Part shown: positions 44,357-53,196 of the stretch, one piece after another
Position numbering within the stretch: position 1 is the stretch's first letter
Layout of the letters: each line of letters begins with the position of its first letter
DNA from: JABJOR01 sp965603075
GTDB lineage: Bacteria > Pseudomonadota > Alphaproteobacteria > Rhodospirillales > Casp-alpha2
Reading direction: 5' to 3'
NCBI GenBank assembly: GCA_965603075.1
Contig: CBFDBO010000001.1
Span: 186,001-250,000, forward strand
DNA length: 64,000 nucleotides
Made by a program: the position numbers and the translations under genes
The notes under the pieces: generated by a model
The model's database searches: none
What the model saw: the letters and a program-made list of their open reading frames with translations, nothing else
Told to the model about the DNA's origin: nothing

Positions 44357-45289
44357 CTATTTGAACCGTATGCGTGGATTAAGATACATATACCCAATAT
44401 CGGCGATCATCTGGGTACTCACAGCCACAAACACGGCAACGAGCGTACACGCTTCGACCAAATAGATATCTTGGTTCAAAGAAGCGTCGAGCAACAAAGC
44501 ACCAAAACCTTTATAGGCAAAGAAGTACTCGACCACGATTACTCCAGATAGAAGCCATGTGAATTGCAAGAGAATAACGGTAAAGGGTGCAATGAGAGCA
44601 TTTCTTAAAGCATGCTTCAAAATGACTTCTTTATAGGGTAGCCCTTTTAGAACAGCGGTTCGAATATAATGCGAGGTCATTACTTCGGCCATTGACGCCC
44701 GCGTCATTCTAGCGACGTAGCCGAAATCATAAACCAACAAAACCATTACGGGCAACACCAACTGCTTCCAATCAAACCCAGAAGACATGCTCGATGTGCC
44801 GGGCAGCCAACCCAGCCAGTAAACAAAAATTGCCGCAAATAACACCGCACTGGCAAATTCAGGAACCGATGTGGTGATGATACTGGTCACGGAGATGGTT
44901 CGGTCAAGCTTAGAGCCTTCGCGCATACCAGCAAGGACGCCCAACGTAAGAGAGATTGGCACCATCAACAATATCACCCAGAACCCGAGAATTGCTGTAT
45001 TCCATAATCGCGCCCACAAGTATTCGTTTACAGGGGCCTTATAAAGAATAGACTCGCCAAAATCACCGGTCAGGGCGTTAAACAACCAAGTTATATAACG
45101 TGTATACATTGGTTCCATATAGCCGTTTTGCAAAAGCCATAGGTTTCGTTGATCTTCAGAGGAGTAAGGTCCAAGGACCTTGATTGCTACTTTTGCAATA
45201 TCAAATTCCATTATGATGAAAAGTAACAATGATACGATGAGCATGGTTAGTGCCATGAACCCAAGTCGTTTAATGATAAAAACGAGCAT
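44357..45289 (-). CDS. Dipeptide/oligopeptide-type ABC transporter permease (DppB-like)
   Basis: A 310-residue permease of the DppB/OppB type with about six helices and the EAA-like loop TAVLKGLPYKEVILKHALRNALIAPFTVI. It starts the operon on the minus strand (ABC permeases, ATPase, EamA, FAD oxidase), following an 185-base AT-rich spacer behind the MATE gene. N-terminal helix MLVFIIKRLGFMALTMLIVSLLLFI is typical of the family. Confidence 0.92.
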   Translation of the reverse strand: MLVFIIKRLGFMALTMLIVSLLLFIIMEFDIAKVAIKVLGPYSSEDQRNLWLLQNGYMEPMYTRYITWLFNALTGDFGESILYKAPVNEYLWARLWNTAILGFWVILLMVPISLTLGVLAGMREGSKLDRTISVTSIITTSVPEFASAVLFAAIFVYWLGWLPGTSSMSSGFDWKQLVLPVMVLLVYDFGYVARMTRASMAEVMTSHYIRTAVLKGLPYKEVILKHALRNALIAPFTVILLQFTWLLSGVIVVEYFFAYKGFGALLLDASLNQDIYLVEACTLVAVFVAVSTQMIADIGYMYLNPRIRFK

Positions 45290-45474
45290 ATACTTTTCCC
45301 TGATGAGCTAACGCGTTTATTGCGCCTTATTTTGAGGGAGTGATAATTGCAAATATTAATAATTTTAATTAACAGAGCAACGATATAATTCCGTCTTTTA
45401 CCACAACCTCTTATTTAAATAATACTTTGGCGAAACTTGGAACGAGAGTCAAATACTTCAATCACATACTTAAA

Positions 45475-46860
45475 TCACATGGTTGCTTGGCGTTGATCCT
45501 TAATCGTTAATAAATGGAAATATCCCGCAAACATGGTGGTCGCCAAAATACAGGATAAAAACACCGCTTCATATAACCCAATAATACCACGATCCAATTT
45601 AATGGATAACCACCATGCAAGCGGAAACATGAAGATCAGAAACGATATAAAGTTCATAATTGTAATAACCCAGGTTTCTCCACGGCCGCGTAAGGCATTT
45701 CCCAAAACCAATTGTGCACCGTCAAAGACGACAACGGCCCCCAACATAACAATAGCTGGGACAACAACGTCCATCAATGCGATGTCTTGTGTATAGAGCG
45801 CTGCAAAGCTTAGTGGGAAAAGGATCAGGAACATCGATATGACACCGACAATAACAGCAACCAACCCTGCCCCCGTCCATCCAAATCGTTTGACGGCAAT
45901 GTGATCATTGTTACCCGTTGCAATGCCGACTTGAATTGAGGTTGCCGAGCCAATTCCGATGGAGACCATCGCTGCCAATATTAATAAGTTCATAACAATA
46001 GCATGCGCGCCAATGGAAAGGGCGCCCATCCATCCCGCTAAGACCCCAAGTCCATTGAAGGCTATGGATTCCACGCCGATTGTAAGGCCCGTAGCGTATC
46101 CGATCACCCGTTGTCTTTTCCATGCTTGCCAATTGAGTGTGAATTTATCATGGAGCCCAAAAACATCATGATCATGCATTTTTAAAATATAAACCAAAAT
46201 GCCAATAGCGATAAATAGACGACAAATATTAGTCGCCCAGACGGCGCCAACAGCCCCCATTTCAGGGGCGCCAAGGTTGCCATATATCATAATCCAATTG
46301 AGCAATAGATTAGCTAAATTTGCGAAGAAAAGAAGTAAAACACCCGGCATAGGACGCTTGATGCCTTCGAGAAAACTGGAGGACGCCAAAAACACAAGTA
46401 CAAAAGGTAAGCTATACCCGCTGATTAAAATAATTTCACCACCATGGATAGCAAGGTTTTCGCTCTGCCCCGTCAGACGTAACGCGTCTTCACCAAAAAT
46501 AGCAAAAAAAGCAAATATAGAACCAATAACAAAGGCATAGAGGGCGCCGCGTTTCCACACCAACCCGCACTCAAGTAATTTCCCGGCGCCGTAATTTATC
46601 GACGTCATGATCTGGCTGCCCATGATCAACCCGACACCAAATACGAATAAAGGCTGGATGATGGTTAGACTGATCGCCATATACGCCAATTCTTGGCTAT
46701 CATAACGACCAACCATAATCGTATCGACCAACAGCATAAAGACAATGCCGGTTCTAGCCAGAATAACCGGACCGGATAAGTAAATAAGATCAATCGTGCC
46801 TTTGAAAGTTTGATTTTGGCTCAGCCTATGTATCAATACCCGAAGTACCGTATGACACAA
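45475..46860 (-). CDS. MATE-family efflux transporter
   Basis: A 461-residue multidrug and toxic compound extrusion protein with twelve helices (MatE domains at about 30-190 and 255-415), using sodium or protons to export cations. The start is uncertain: the frame opens with TTG at 46860, after GGTGGA, and overlaps the MAPEG gene by 28 bases; a second TTG at 46836 would give a 4-base overlap. Either way it is coupled to the upstream gene. The substrate is unknown. Confidence 0.87.
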   Translation of the reverse strand: MCHTVLRVLIHRLSQNQTFKGTIDLIYLSGPVILARTGIVFMLLVDTIMVGRYDSQELAYMAISLTIIQPLFVFGVGLIMGSQIMTSINYGAGKLLECGLVWKRGALYAFVIGSIFAFFAIFGEDALRLTGQSENLAIHGGEIILISGYSLPFVLVFLASSSFLEGIKRPMPGVLLLFFANLANLLLNWIMIYGNLGAPEMGAVGAVWATNICRLFIAIGILVYILKMHDHDVFGLHDKFTLNWQAWKRQRVIGYATGLTIGVESIAFNGLGVLAGWMGALSIGAHAIVMNLLILAAMVSIGIGSATSIQVGIATGNNDHIAVKRFGWTGAGLVAVIVGVISMFLILFPLSFAALYTQDIALMDVVVPAIVMLGAVVVFDGAQLVLGNALRGRGETWVITIMNFISFLIFMFPLAWWLSIKLDRGIIGLYEAVFLSCILATTMFAGYFHLLTIKDQRQATM

Positions 46861-47234
46861 TATCCACCGCTACAGGCTATAACACTCCATGTCCCCATCA
46901 CGCCAACAAACCGTCCAACAGACGGCCCAACGGACATGAACATGCCATATATATGAACCATGCGTGACCCGAGCAATACCAATCCCAATATATGCATTAA
47001 TTGTGGTCCACCGCCATTTAATTCAGCAAGGATCATTAGGATTAAGGCCATGGGAACGTGTTCGGTAAAGTTGCCATGCATCCGAATTGCTTTACCAAGC
47101 TGCTCATCGCCACCATCGAATATACCGATTTTAGCGCGATATCGGTTTAACGTAACATGGAAGCTGAGCGGTATAACAAACAAGCCAAGCAGACCGGCAT
47201 AAAGCCCGGTTATAGGAAGTTCAGTGAATGTCAT
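46833..47234 (-). CDS. MAPEG family membrane protein
   Basis: A 133-residue membrane protein of the MAPEG family (eicosanoid and glutathione metabolism), with four helices. It has HVTLNRYRAKIGIFDGGDEQLGKAIRMHGNFTEHVPMALILMILAELNGG, in which the RxHxNFxExxP motif binds glutathione or an equivalent thiol in known members. Bacterial roles are usually unproven. It precedes the MATE gene in the same strand and overlaps it. Confidence 0.88.
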   Translation of the reverse strand: MTFTELPITGLYAGLLGLFVIPLSFHVTLNRYRAKIGIFDGGDEQLGKAIRMHGNFTEHVPMALILMILAELNGGGPQLMHILGLVLLGSRMVHIYGMFMSVGPSVGRFVGVMGTWSVIACSGGYCVIRYFGY

Positions 47235-47320
47235 GAGAATCTCCTTCTCGATATTTTATCAATTCATTATACACCTAAAACGGACCCGCAGCAGGTTTAA
47301 ACCAATAAAATTAAGGTTTT

Positions 47321-47755
47321 CTAGGATTTAGGTACATCTGGGACCCAAATATAACCATCGTCATCAATAATATAGGCTTCTCGCAATCCGTGGGGTTTAT
47401 CGGTGGCATCCGCCAGAACGATAAAGTCTTCTTCACGGGCTTTACTGCAAGCTTTATCAGGGTCGCATCCATGCAAACGAAGCTCTACGCCTATACCGCG
47501 AATAACATCAGCAAGCAAACTGCCATACAAGGGATGGTCCTCATAGGTATGATCTGTGTGGAGCATCCATTCGGCATCAAAGCCTTTTAACACCGCAATA
47601 TCAGGATCGCTGTATACAACCTCTGCCCCTAATACATTTTTTTGAAATTTCAAAGAACGCGCCATGTCACGTACCAACAAATTGATGCCCAGCCCTTTTA
47701 AAGACCGCCCATAATCATCCGCGCTCATCCAAGGTTCACTGTTACTTTTTTTCAT
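47321..47755 (-). CDS. VOC-family (glyoxalase/dioxygenase-like) protein
   Basis: A 144-residue protein with the vicinal-oxygen-chelate fold: GINLLVRDMARSLKFQKNVLGAEVVYSDPDIAVLKGFDAEWMLHTD and a second beta-alpha-beta unit ending AYIIDDDGYIWVPDVP. Reaction and metal cannot be set. I took the ATG at 47755, because the longer start at 47782 runs into the divergent promoter region. Confidence 0.82.
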   Translation of the reverse strand: MKKSNSEPWMSADDYGRSLKGLGINLLVRDMARSLKFQKNVLGAEVVYSDPDIAVLKGFDAEWMLHTDHTYEDHPLYGSLLADVIRGIGVELRLHGCDPDKACSKAREEDFIVLADATDKPHGLREAYIIDDDGYIWVPDVPKS

Positions 47756-47815
47756 CGCTATTATCTTTTCCACATAATACAATCAAATACATACTCAAAT
47801 AGGAATGCCATCATT

Positions 47816-48358
47816 ATGCTCATTAAACCCGAAGAGTCCTGCTTAATTGTTATTGATATGCAAGATCGTTTGGTTCCTGCCATGCAAGCCCCAGCACGCA
47901 CCATTAAAAATGCGGGCATACTGATTTCCGCAGCAAAAAAGCTTGAGATTCCAATTTTGTTGACGGAACAATATCCAAAAGGATTAGGGCATACAGTTGA
48001 GGAATTAAGACGTATTACCGAAGATATACCCATCATCGAAAAACTTCATTTTTCCTGTATGAAAGACGATAATTTTTCCAAACAATTCAAATCTTTACAC
48101 AAAAAACAAGTGATTATCACGGGCATGGAAGCCCATATTTGTGTGCTTCAAACGGCCGTTCATTTGATGGAGGAGGGTTATGAGGTTTTTGTCGTAACCG
48201 ACGCGACTTCTTCACGTTCGTTAGAAAGTGAGAAAGCCTGCCTTGATCGTCTTAGCTCTAGTGGTGCTGGAATTGTCACTACGGAAATGGTGGTTTTCGA
48301 ATGGTTAGGTCAGGCGGGAACAGAGGCATTTAAAGAATTACTGCCGTTGGTCAAATAG
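47816..48358 (+). CDS. Isochorismatase-fold cysteine hydrolase
   Basis: A 180-residue hydrolase of the isochorismatase/nicotinamidase superfamily. The Asp14-Lys76-Cys109 triad is visible (IVIDMQD, EKLHFSC, GMEAHICVLQT), with the cis-peptide region GMEAHICV before the cysteine. It resembles the YcaC-like group, whose substrates are mostly unknown. AGGA is nine bases before the ATG. It is divergent from the VOC gene and convergent with the Crp/Fnr gene. Confidence 0.88.
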   Translation: MLIKPEESCLIVIDMQDRLVPAMQAPARTIKNAGILISAAKKLEIPILLTEQYPKGLGHTVEELRRITEDIPIIEKLHFSCMKDDNFSKQFKSLHKKQVIITGMEAHICVLQTAVHLMEEGYEVFVVTDATSSRSLESEKACLDRLSSSGAGIVTTEMVVFEWLGQAGTEAFKELLPLVK

Positions 48359-48373
48359 AACTTTGTAAACAGA

Positions 48374-49075
48374 TTAATGCCCTGCACCAATTTGATCCAG
48401 AATTTCTTCCATTCTGGAAAATTCAACACGTCTCCTATTAAATAACAAAACACCTTCAACTTCTAAAGCTTTGATCAATCTTGATAGGGATTCGGGCCGA
48501 ATACCAATCAAGTCAGCAAGCTCGATGCGTTTGATGGGCAGTTCTACAAAACGACAACCCATTTCGTCTTGTTTACCAAAGCGTTCATAAAACGACATCA
48601 ACGTATGCAGCAGCCGCATTTTGGTATCCAACATAAGGCTGTTTGCGTAATCATTTTCAGCATCATTTAAATCATCAAGACAGTGCATCAAAAACCGCTC
48701 ACCCAGTTTTGGATTTTTAGCGATTAGGCTTACAACGGTAGAACGTTCTAAAAAACAGACAACACCAGGGCTCAAAATTTCAGCAGAATTACTATGTTCT
48801 TCTTTTGATAAGAACGCCCGGTAACCGATTGTTGTACCCGGTGAGTGTAATTTCAAAAGAACCGATTGACCATTTCCGTCAATATGTCTTAACCCAACCA
48901 AACCAGATTGAATGCAATACACCCCGGCACATTCATCACCTTGGTGATACAATGTCTCGCCCGGCTCATACACTTTGCTGTGTTTTGTTTTATCGAGCAT
49001 CAATAGCTCAGCCTGATTGAGAACCCGCCATTCAGTCAACTTACGAGTTTGGCAATCACTGCATTTATGAGACAA
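48374..49075 (-). CDS. Crp/Fnr-family transcriptional regulator
   Basis: A 233-residue regulator with an N-terminal cyclic-nucleotide-like beta-barrel (about 24-135), a dimer helix and a C-terminal winged helix (about 155-228). The recognition helix PESLSRLIK keeps Glu195, Ser198 and Arg199 in the FNR arrangement, so a TTGAT-type half-site is expected. Cysteines are at 5, 8, 49, 54, 107, 132 and 174; the N-terminal CxxC pair hints at redox or oxygen sensing, but this is not the full FNR spacing. A 20-base palindrome lies upstream. Confidence 0.87.
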   Translation of the reverse strand: MSHKCSDCQTRKLTEWRVLNQAELLMLDKTKHSKVYEPGETLYHQGDECAGVYCIQSGLVGLRHIDGNGQSVLLKLHSPGTTIGYRAFLSKEEHSNSAEILSPGVVCFLERSTVVSLIAKNPKLGERFLMHCLDDLNDAENDYANSLMLDTKMRLLHTLMSFYERFGKQDEMGCRFVELPIKRIELADLIGIRPESLSRLIKALEVEGVLLFNRRRVEFSRMEEILDQIGAGH

Positions 49076-49184
49076 ATTTACCCACCTTTATTCGTAATTC
49101 ACATCTATGGCAGTTATTTACGATTTGATTCTATTTTTATAATCATTTCTATAATTTACAAAACCTGCTCATAAAGAACGATTC

Positions 49185-49204
49185 ACCTTAACTGTAGTTA
49201 AGGT
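49185..49204. promoter_or_regulatory. Candidate operator (20-base palindrome)
   Basis: ACCTTAACT-GT-AGTTAAGGT is a perfect 9-base inverted repeat with a 2-base centre, located between the minus-strand Crp/Fnr gene and the plus-strand 66-residue gene. It is the longest clean palindrome I saw in the spacers and does not match the FNR consensus. Confidence 0.5.
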
Positions 49205-49244
49205 TCGAAGCATAAACTTCAATATAATGATTATATATTATAAC

Positions 49245-49259
49245 GTAGAGAAGCTCTAC
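49245..49259 (+). promoter_or_regulatory. Hairpin just before a start codon
   Basis: GTAGAG-AAG-CTCTAC forms a perfect 6-bp stem with a 3-base loop, ending five bases before the ATG at 49265. Its GAGAAG is the only ribosome-site-like sequence, so the hairpin could hide it. Confidence 0.45.
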
Positions 49260-49264
49260 CAACA

Positions 49265-49465
49265 ATGTCAATAAATGATAAAAGCATTCAAACAGCAGCC
49301 CAAAACATGATCAACCGATACGGTGATACTGTTTTGCAAGAAATTGAGCTGAGGATCTTAGAACTTAAGGCCAGCGACCAAAAAGAAGCTTACGAACTGT
49401 GGAATGCAATATATGTAGCAGCCAAATTTATCACGGAAGAACCAAAAAACCGAATATCCCAATAA
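49265..49465 (+). CDS. Small hypothetical protein, 66 aa
   Basis: A 66-residue, helical, mildly acidic protein. The pattern AAQNMINRYGDTVLQEIELRILELKASDQKEAYELWNAIYVAAKFI resembles short alphaproteobacterial proteins that have a YGD or HGD turn and a WxxIxxA end, which have no known function. It is next to the Crp/Fnr regulator and convergent with the MttB-like gene. Confidence 0.65.
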   Translation: MSINDKSIQTAAQNMINRYGDTVLQEIELRILELKASDQKEAYELWNAIYVAAKFITEEPKNRISQ

Positions 49466-49479
49466 TTCTTTTTATGTCA

Positions 49480-51036
49480 TTAGATATTGGAATCAGGGAA
49501 CTCGTTTTTCCGTTTGTCTATATAGGCGCACAAAGCTTCATCCACACCGGGATCCATTTCAGGCGCTTCATATCTGTTGAGCATATCTTTATAAATCCTA
49601 TTGGCACGACCGGCGGCGTCAAGAGAGCCATCGATTTCCCATTGCTCGAACGAATTATAATCCGCTACTTTTGAATCATAAAAGGCTGTTTGGTAGTTTC
49701 GTTTGGTATGTTCAGATCCAAGGAAATGATTACCGGGACCAACTTCTTGCAAAGCGTCCATTGCTTGCGCCTCTTCAGAAATATCCAATCCTTGAGACAA
49801 TTTTTGCAACATACCCAGTTGATCAGCGTCCATGATGAATTTTTCATATCCAGAGGCCAAACCGCCTTCAAGCCAACCAGCAGCATGCAGAACAAAATTA
49901 ACGCCACACATGACCGTAGGCCATAGTGATTGAGCCGTTTCATAAGCTGCCTGCGCATCGGGAACCTTAGACGTGCATAGTGAACCACCTGATCTAAACG
50001 GCAGACCAAGACGGCGGGCTAATTGTGCAGCGACACCAATAACAATCGTCGGTTCTGGTGTGCCAAATGTTGGCGCGCCCGACTTCATGGACATGGAGCT
50101 TGAGAAAAGCCCCAATACAACGGGAGCACCCGGACGAATAAGTTGGGTTAAAGCTGTGCCTGCCATACCTTCAGCAAATGCTTGAGCAAGTGTACCGGCT
50201 TGAGATACTGGTCCCATTGCACCGGAAATGATGAACGGTGAGACGATACAGGCTTGGTTGTTACGGGCGTAAACTTTCATTGCGCCCAACATCGTATCAT
50301 CAAAGGTCATCGGTGAATTTGCGTTGATCAGGCTTATTGATACGGCATTTTGGTCCAGAAAATCGGCTCCAAAGAGGATCTTACCCATTTCAACAGTATC
50401 CTGCGCCCGTTCAGCTGCAGTGACAGAGCCCATATAGGGTTTATCGGAATATCGCATATGAGAATAGATCATATCAAAATGACGTTTATTAACGGGCAGA
50501 TCACAAGGCTCGCACACAGTCCCACCAGAATGATGAATACTTGGGGACATATAGGCGAGTTTAACAAAATTTTGAAAATCTTCGATCGTTCCGTATCGAC
50601 GCCCTTTATCTTGATCATAAACAAAAGGAGGGCCATAAACAGGGGCGAAAATTGTGTTATTGCCACCAACTTGAACATTATTTGCTGGGTTTCTGGCGTG
50701 TTGGGTAAATTCCGCTGGGGCCGTTTTTAATATTTCGCGTAACATTCCTTTGGGAAACCGAACGCGTTCACCATCAATATGGGCGCCAGCAGCTTTCCAA
50801 ATATCAAGAACCTCTTGATCGTCACGGAATTCGATACCAATCTCTTCAAGAATACGGTCGACATTGTTTTCTATTATAATCAGTGATTCCTCACTGGCCA
50901 TTTCCGTAAGCGGTATTTTACGCGTGATATAGGCTGGGCCTTTGATGGGGGCTTCCGCTCTTAAAGCACGGCGGGCATCGCGCCCTCCCCGTCCCGCTGA
51001 TCTGGATTTGCGTCCGGTTCCCTCTATATCACTCAT
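49480..51036 (-). CDS. MttB-family quaternary/tertiary amine methyltransferase (non-pyrrolysine; glycine betaine-type)
   Basis: A 518-residue member of the trimethylamine methyltransferase (MttB) superfamily, with no in-frame amber codon, so it belongs to the non-pyrrolysine branch that includes MtgB for glycine betaine, MtpB and MtcB. It would transfer a methyl group from a quaternary amine to the corrinoid of the protein at 56053. Blocks include FAPVYGPPFVYDQDKGRRYGTIEDFQNFVKLAY and VPDAQAAYETAQSLWPTVMCGVNFVLHAAGWLEGGL. The N-terminus is very basic (residues 9-30), as in related alphaproteobacterial proteins. AAGGAGG stands before the ATG. It is divergent from etfBA. Substrate not decided by sequence. 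Confidence 0.88.
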   Translation of the reverse strand: MSDIEGTGRKSRSAGRGGRDARRALRAEAPIKGPAYITRKIPLTEMASEESLIIIENNVDRILEEIGIEFRDDQEVLDIWKAAGAHIDGERVRFPKGMLREILKTAPAEFTQHARNPANNVQVGGNNTIFAPVYGPPFVYDQDKGRRYGTIEDFQNFVKLAYMSPSIHHSGGTVCEPCDLPVNKRHFDMIYSHMRYSDKPYMGSVTAAERAQDTVEMGKILFGADFLDQNAVSISLINANSPMTFDDTMLGAMKVYARNNQACIVSPFIISGAMGPVSQAGTLAQAFAEGMAGTALTQLIRPGAPVVLGLFSSSMSMKSGAPTFGTPEPTIVIGVAAQLARRLGLPFRSGGSLCTSKVPDAQAAYETAQSLWPTVMCGVNFVLHAAGWLEGGLASGYEKFIMDADQLGMLQKLSQGLDISEEAQAMDALQEVGPGNHFLGSEHTKRNYQTAFYDSKVADYNSFEQWEIDGSLDAAGRANRIYKDMLNRYEAPEMDPGVDEALCAYIDKRKNEFPDSNI

Positions 51037-51430
51037 AGCAACCTCCTTGAGTAGGCATCTTAATATCTTGGATTATTATGGATAAACCAATGATCAAATT
51101 TGACTACAATAACGAATACATAGCCTTTCTATAGAACCATTTACATCAGATTTCATTCGCTATTGCTCTCACATCGCCATAATGTTTGCTACAACCGCCA
51201 TAAAATATACTCAATCAGTCGTAATTTTGATAAAGCGTGTCGAGATTTTGCTGGTAATATGAAAAATATACCCCTAAATTTCATTTTTAGTGCTGCAAGT
51301 TAATCAAAAGCTGCAAAAAGGGCTTTATTTGGTTATATTTTTAGCGCATGAAGACATTTAAATCTGGCTATGCTGGTCAGTAGGTTTACAGACAATTGTG
51401 TCATTATTTTTTTTATTGTGTGGATAAACG
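51037..51430. other. 394-base divergent spacer between the MttB-like and etfB genes
   Basis: No gene or RNA gene is seen. It is AT-rich and contains GCTGCAA twice in direct orientation (51292-51298 and 51310-51316, 18 bases apart) and a T-rich stretch before etfB. It must hold the promoters of both divergent genes, but I cannot place them. No riboswitch-like core was found. Confidence 0.4.
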
Positions 51431-52180
51431 ATGAAGGTTCTTGTTCCTATCAAGCGCGTCATTGATGCCAACATCAAAGTACGTGTAAAAGCCGATCAGA
51501 GCGGTGTTGAGACAAACAACGTTAAGATGGCTATGAATCCGTTTTGCGAAATTGCCGTTGAAGAGGCAATTCGTATGCGAGAAGCCGGTTCTGCTGAAGA
51601 AGTTGTGGTTGTTGCCGCGGGCACATCACAAGCTCAGGAAACCCTGAGAACAGCCCTAGCGATGGGTGCAGACCGGGCAATTTTAATTGAAACCGATGTG
51701 GCCCTTGAGCCCCTTAGTGTTGCCAAATTGCTTAAGGCCGTGGTTGATAATGAAAATCCCGGCATTGTTATCATGGGTAAGCAAGCCATTGATGGTGATA
51801 ACAACCAAACAGGCCAGATGCTAGCGGCTCTGCTTGATTGGCCCCAAGGTGCATTTGCCTCAAAAATTGAAAATGCTGATGGCACATTGAAAGTCACACG
51901 CGAAGTGGATTCGGGTCTTGAAATTCTTTCCATGAGCTTGCCGGTTGTATTGACCGTGGATCTTCGTTTGAACGATCCCCGTTATGCAAGCCTGCCCAAT
52001 ATCATGAAAGCCAAAAAGAAACCGATGGATAAAACCACTCCGGATGAACTTGGTGTTAGTGTAACCCCACGCCTTAACGTTATTAAAGTCGATGAGCCTT
52101 CCGCGCGTGAAGCTGGTATCATTGTCGCTAACGTTTCCGAACTTGTTGATAAACTACGCAATGAAGCAAAGGTGATCTGA
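51431..52180 (+). CDS. etfB: Electron transfer flavoprotein beta subunit
   Basis: A 249-residue ETF beta subunit, which with EtfA forms the FAD/AMP protein that takes electrons from acyl-CoA and dimethylglycine/sarcosine dehydrogenases and passes them to ETF-ubiquinone oxidoreductase. Blocks are MKVLVPIKRVIDANIKVRVK, NPFCEIAVEEAIRM and VIMGKQAIDGDNNQTGQMLAALLDWPQGAFAS. Overlaps etfA by one base (TGATG). The neighbour with a DMGDH-like flavoprotein suggests that it serves it, though it may also be the general ETF. Confidence 0.96.
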   Translation: MKVLVPIKRVIDANIKVRVKADQSGVETNNVKMAMNPFCEIAVEEAIRMREAGSAEEVVVVAAGTSQAQETLRTALAMGADRAILIETDVALEPLSVAKLLKAVVDNENPGIVIMGKQAIDGDNNQTGQMLAALLDWPQGAFASKIENADGTLKVTREVDSGLEILSMSLPVVLTVDLRLNDPRYASLPNIMKAKKKPMDKTTPDELGVSVTPRLNVIKVDEPSAREAGIIVANVSELVDKLRNEAKVI

Positions 52181-53112
52181 TGAGCATTCTCGTAATTGCA
52201 GAACACGATAACGCAGCCCTCTCTAGCGCTACGTTCAATGCCATTGCTGCGGCTGGTAAATTGTCGGGTGATATTGACGTATTGGTTGCTGGAAGCGGTA
52301 GTAGCGCTGTTGCTGACGCTGCCTCCAAAATTCCCGGTGTCGCTAAAGTTTTAAGTGCTGATAGTGCTGAATATGCAAACGCTATTGCAGAAAATGTTGC
52401 ACCATTAATTGTCAAATTAGCACCGAACTACACACATATCCTTGCTGCTGCAACAACATCAGGCAAAAATATTATGCCCCGTGCAGCCGCCCTGTTGGAT
52501 GTCCAGCAAGTTTCGGAAATCACTGAGGTTGTCAGCGACGATACGTTTATTCGCCCAATCTATGCGGGCAACGCAATGGCAACGGTACAGTCAACCGATG
52601 CAATCAAGCTGATCACCATCCGTATGACTGCATTCGAAGCGGTTGCCGCTGAAGGTGGCTCAGCAAGCGTAGAAAATGTTGATGCAACGGGTGACAGTGG
52701 AAAATCCAGCTTTGTTGGACAGGAAGTCAGCAGTTCTGATCGTCCTGAACTGACCACTGCCAAAATCGTTATATCTGGCGGTCGAGGCATGAAATCTGGT
52801 GACAACTTCCCTATGCTTGAAGCTGTGGCTGATAAACTTAACGCCGCCGTTGGTGCTTCACGCGCTGCCGTCGATGCTGGGTATGTTCCAAACGACCACC
52901 AAGTTGGTCAAACGGGTAAAGTGGTTGCCCCTGATCTTTATATCGCTGTTGGTATTTCAGGCGCTATTCAACATCTGGCTGGCATGAAAGACTCCAAAGT
53001 CATCGTTGCCATCAATAATGATGAAGAAGCACCTATTTTCCAAGTTTCTGATTATGGTCTGGTCGCAGATCTGTTTGACGCCGTTCCAGAATTGGACAAA
53101 GAACTAGGCTAA
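52180..53112 (+). CDS. etfA: Electron transfer flavoprotein alpha subunit
   Basis: A 310-residue ETF alpha subunit. The C-terminal FAD domain carries GGRGMKSGDNFPMLEAVADKLNAAVGASRAAVDAGYVPNDHQVGQTGKVVAPDLYIAVGISGAIQHLAGMKDS and VAINNDEEAPIFQVSDYGLVADLF, all typical. The N-terminal part begins with MSILVIAEHDNAALSSATFNAIAAA. A strong terminator follows. Paired with etfB in one operon. Confidence 0.96.
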   Translation: MSILVIAEHDNAALSSATFNAIAAAGKLSGDIDVLVAGSGSSAVADAASKIPGVAKVLSADSAEYANAIAENVAPLIVKLAPNYTHILAAATTSGKNIMPRAAALLDVQQVSEITEVVSDDTFIRPIYAGNAMATVQSTDAIKLITIRMTAFEAVAAEGGSASVENVDATGDSGKSSFVGQEVSSSDRPELTTAKIVISGGRGMKSGDNFPMLEAVADKLNAAVGASRAAVDAGYVPNDHQVGQTGKVVAPDLYIAVGISGAIQHLAGMKDSKVIVAINNDEEAPIFQVSDYGLVADLFDAVPELDKELG

Positions 53113-53150
53113 GGCTCCAATCAAACCAACTTCTAAGTCAATCGTTTTAA

Positions 53151-53182
53151 AACCCGGTACGCACAAGCGTGTCGGGTTTTTT
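53151..53182 (+). terminator. Intrinsic terminator of etfBA
   Basis: AACCCGGTACGC (53151-53162) pairs with GCGTGTCGGGTT (53167-53178) over 12 positions, with two G-U pairs and a 4-base ACAA loop, followed by TTTT. It is 38 bases past the etfA stop. Confidence 0.9.
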
Positions 53183-53196
53183 AATTGCCTATTACG

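Noticed and set aside
49480..51036. Pyrrolysine-containing trimethylamine methyltransferase
   Set aside because: No in-frame amber codon exists in the 518-codon frame and no pyl genes were seen, so the classical MttB call is not supported.
51037..51430. Possible riboswitch (cobalamin, SAM or glycine) before etfB or the MttB-like gene
   Set aside because: I could not find the conserved core of any of these classes in this spacer, nor upstream of 53395, 56053, 58296 or 20114.
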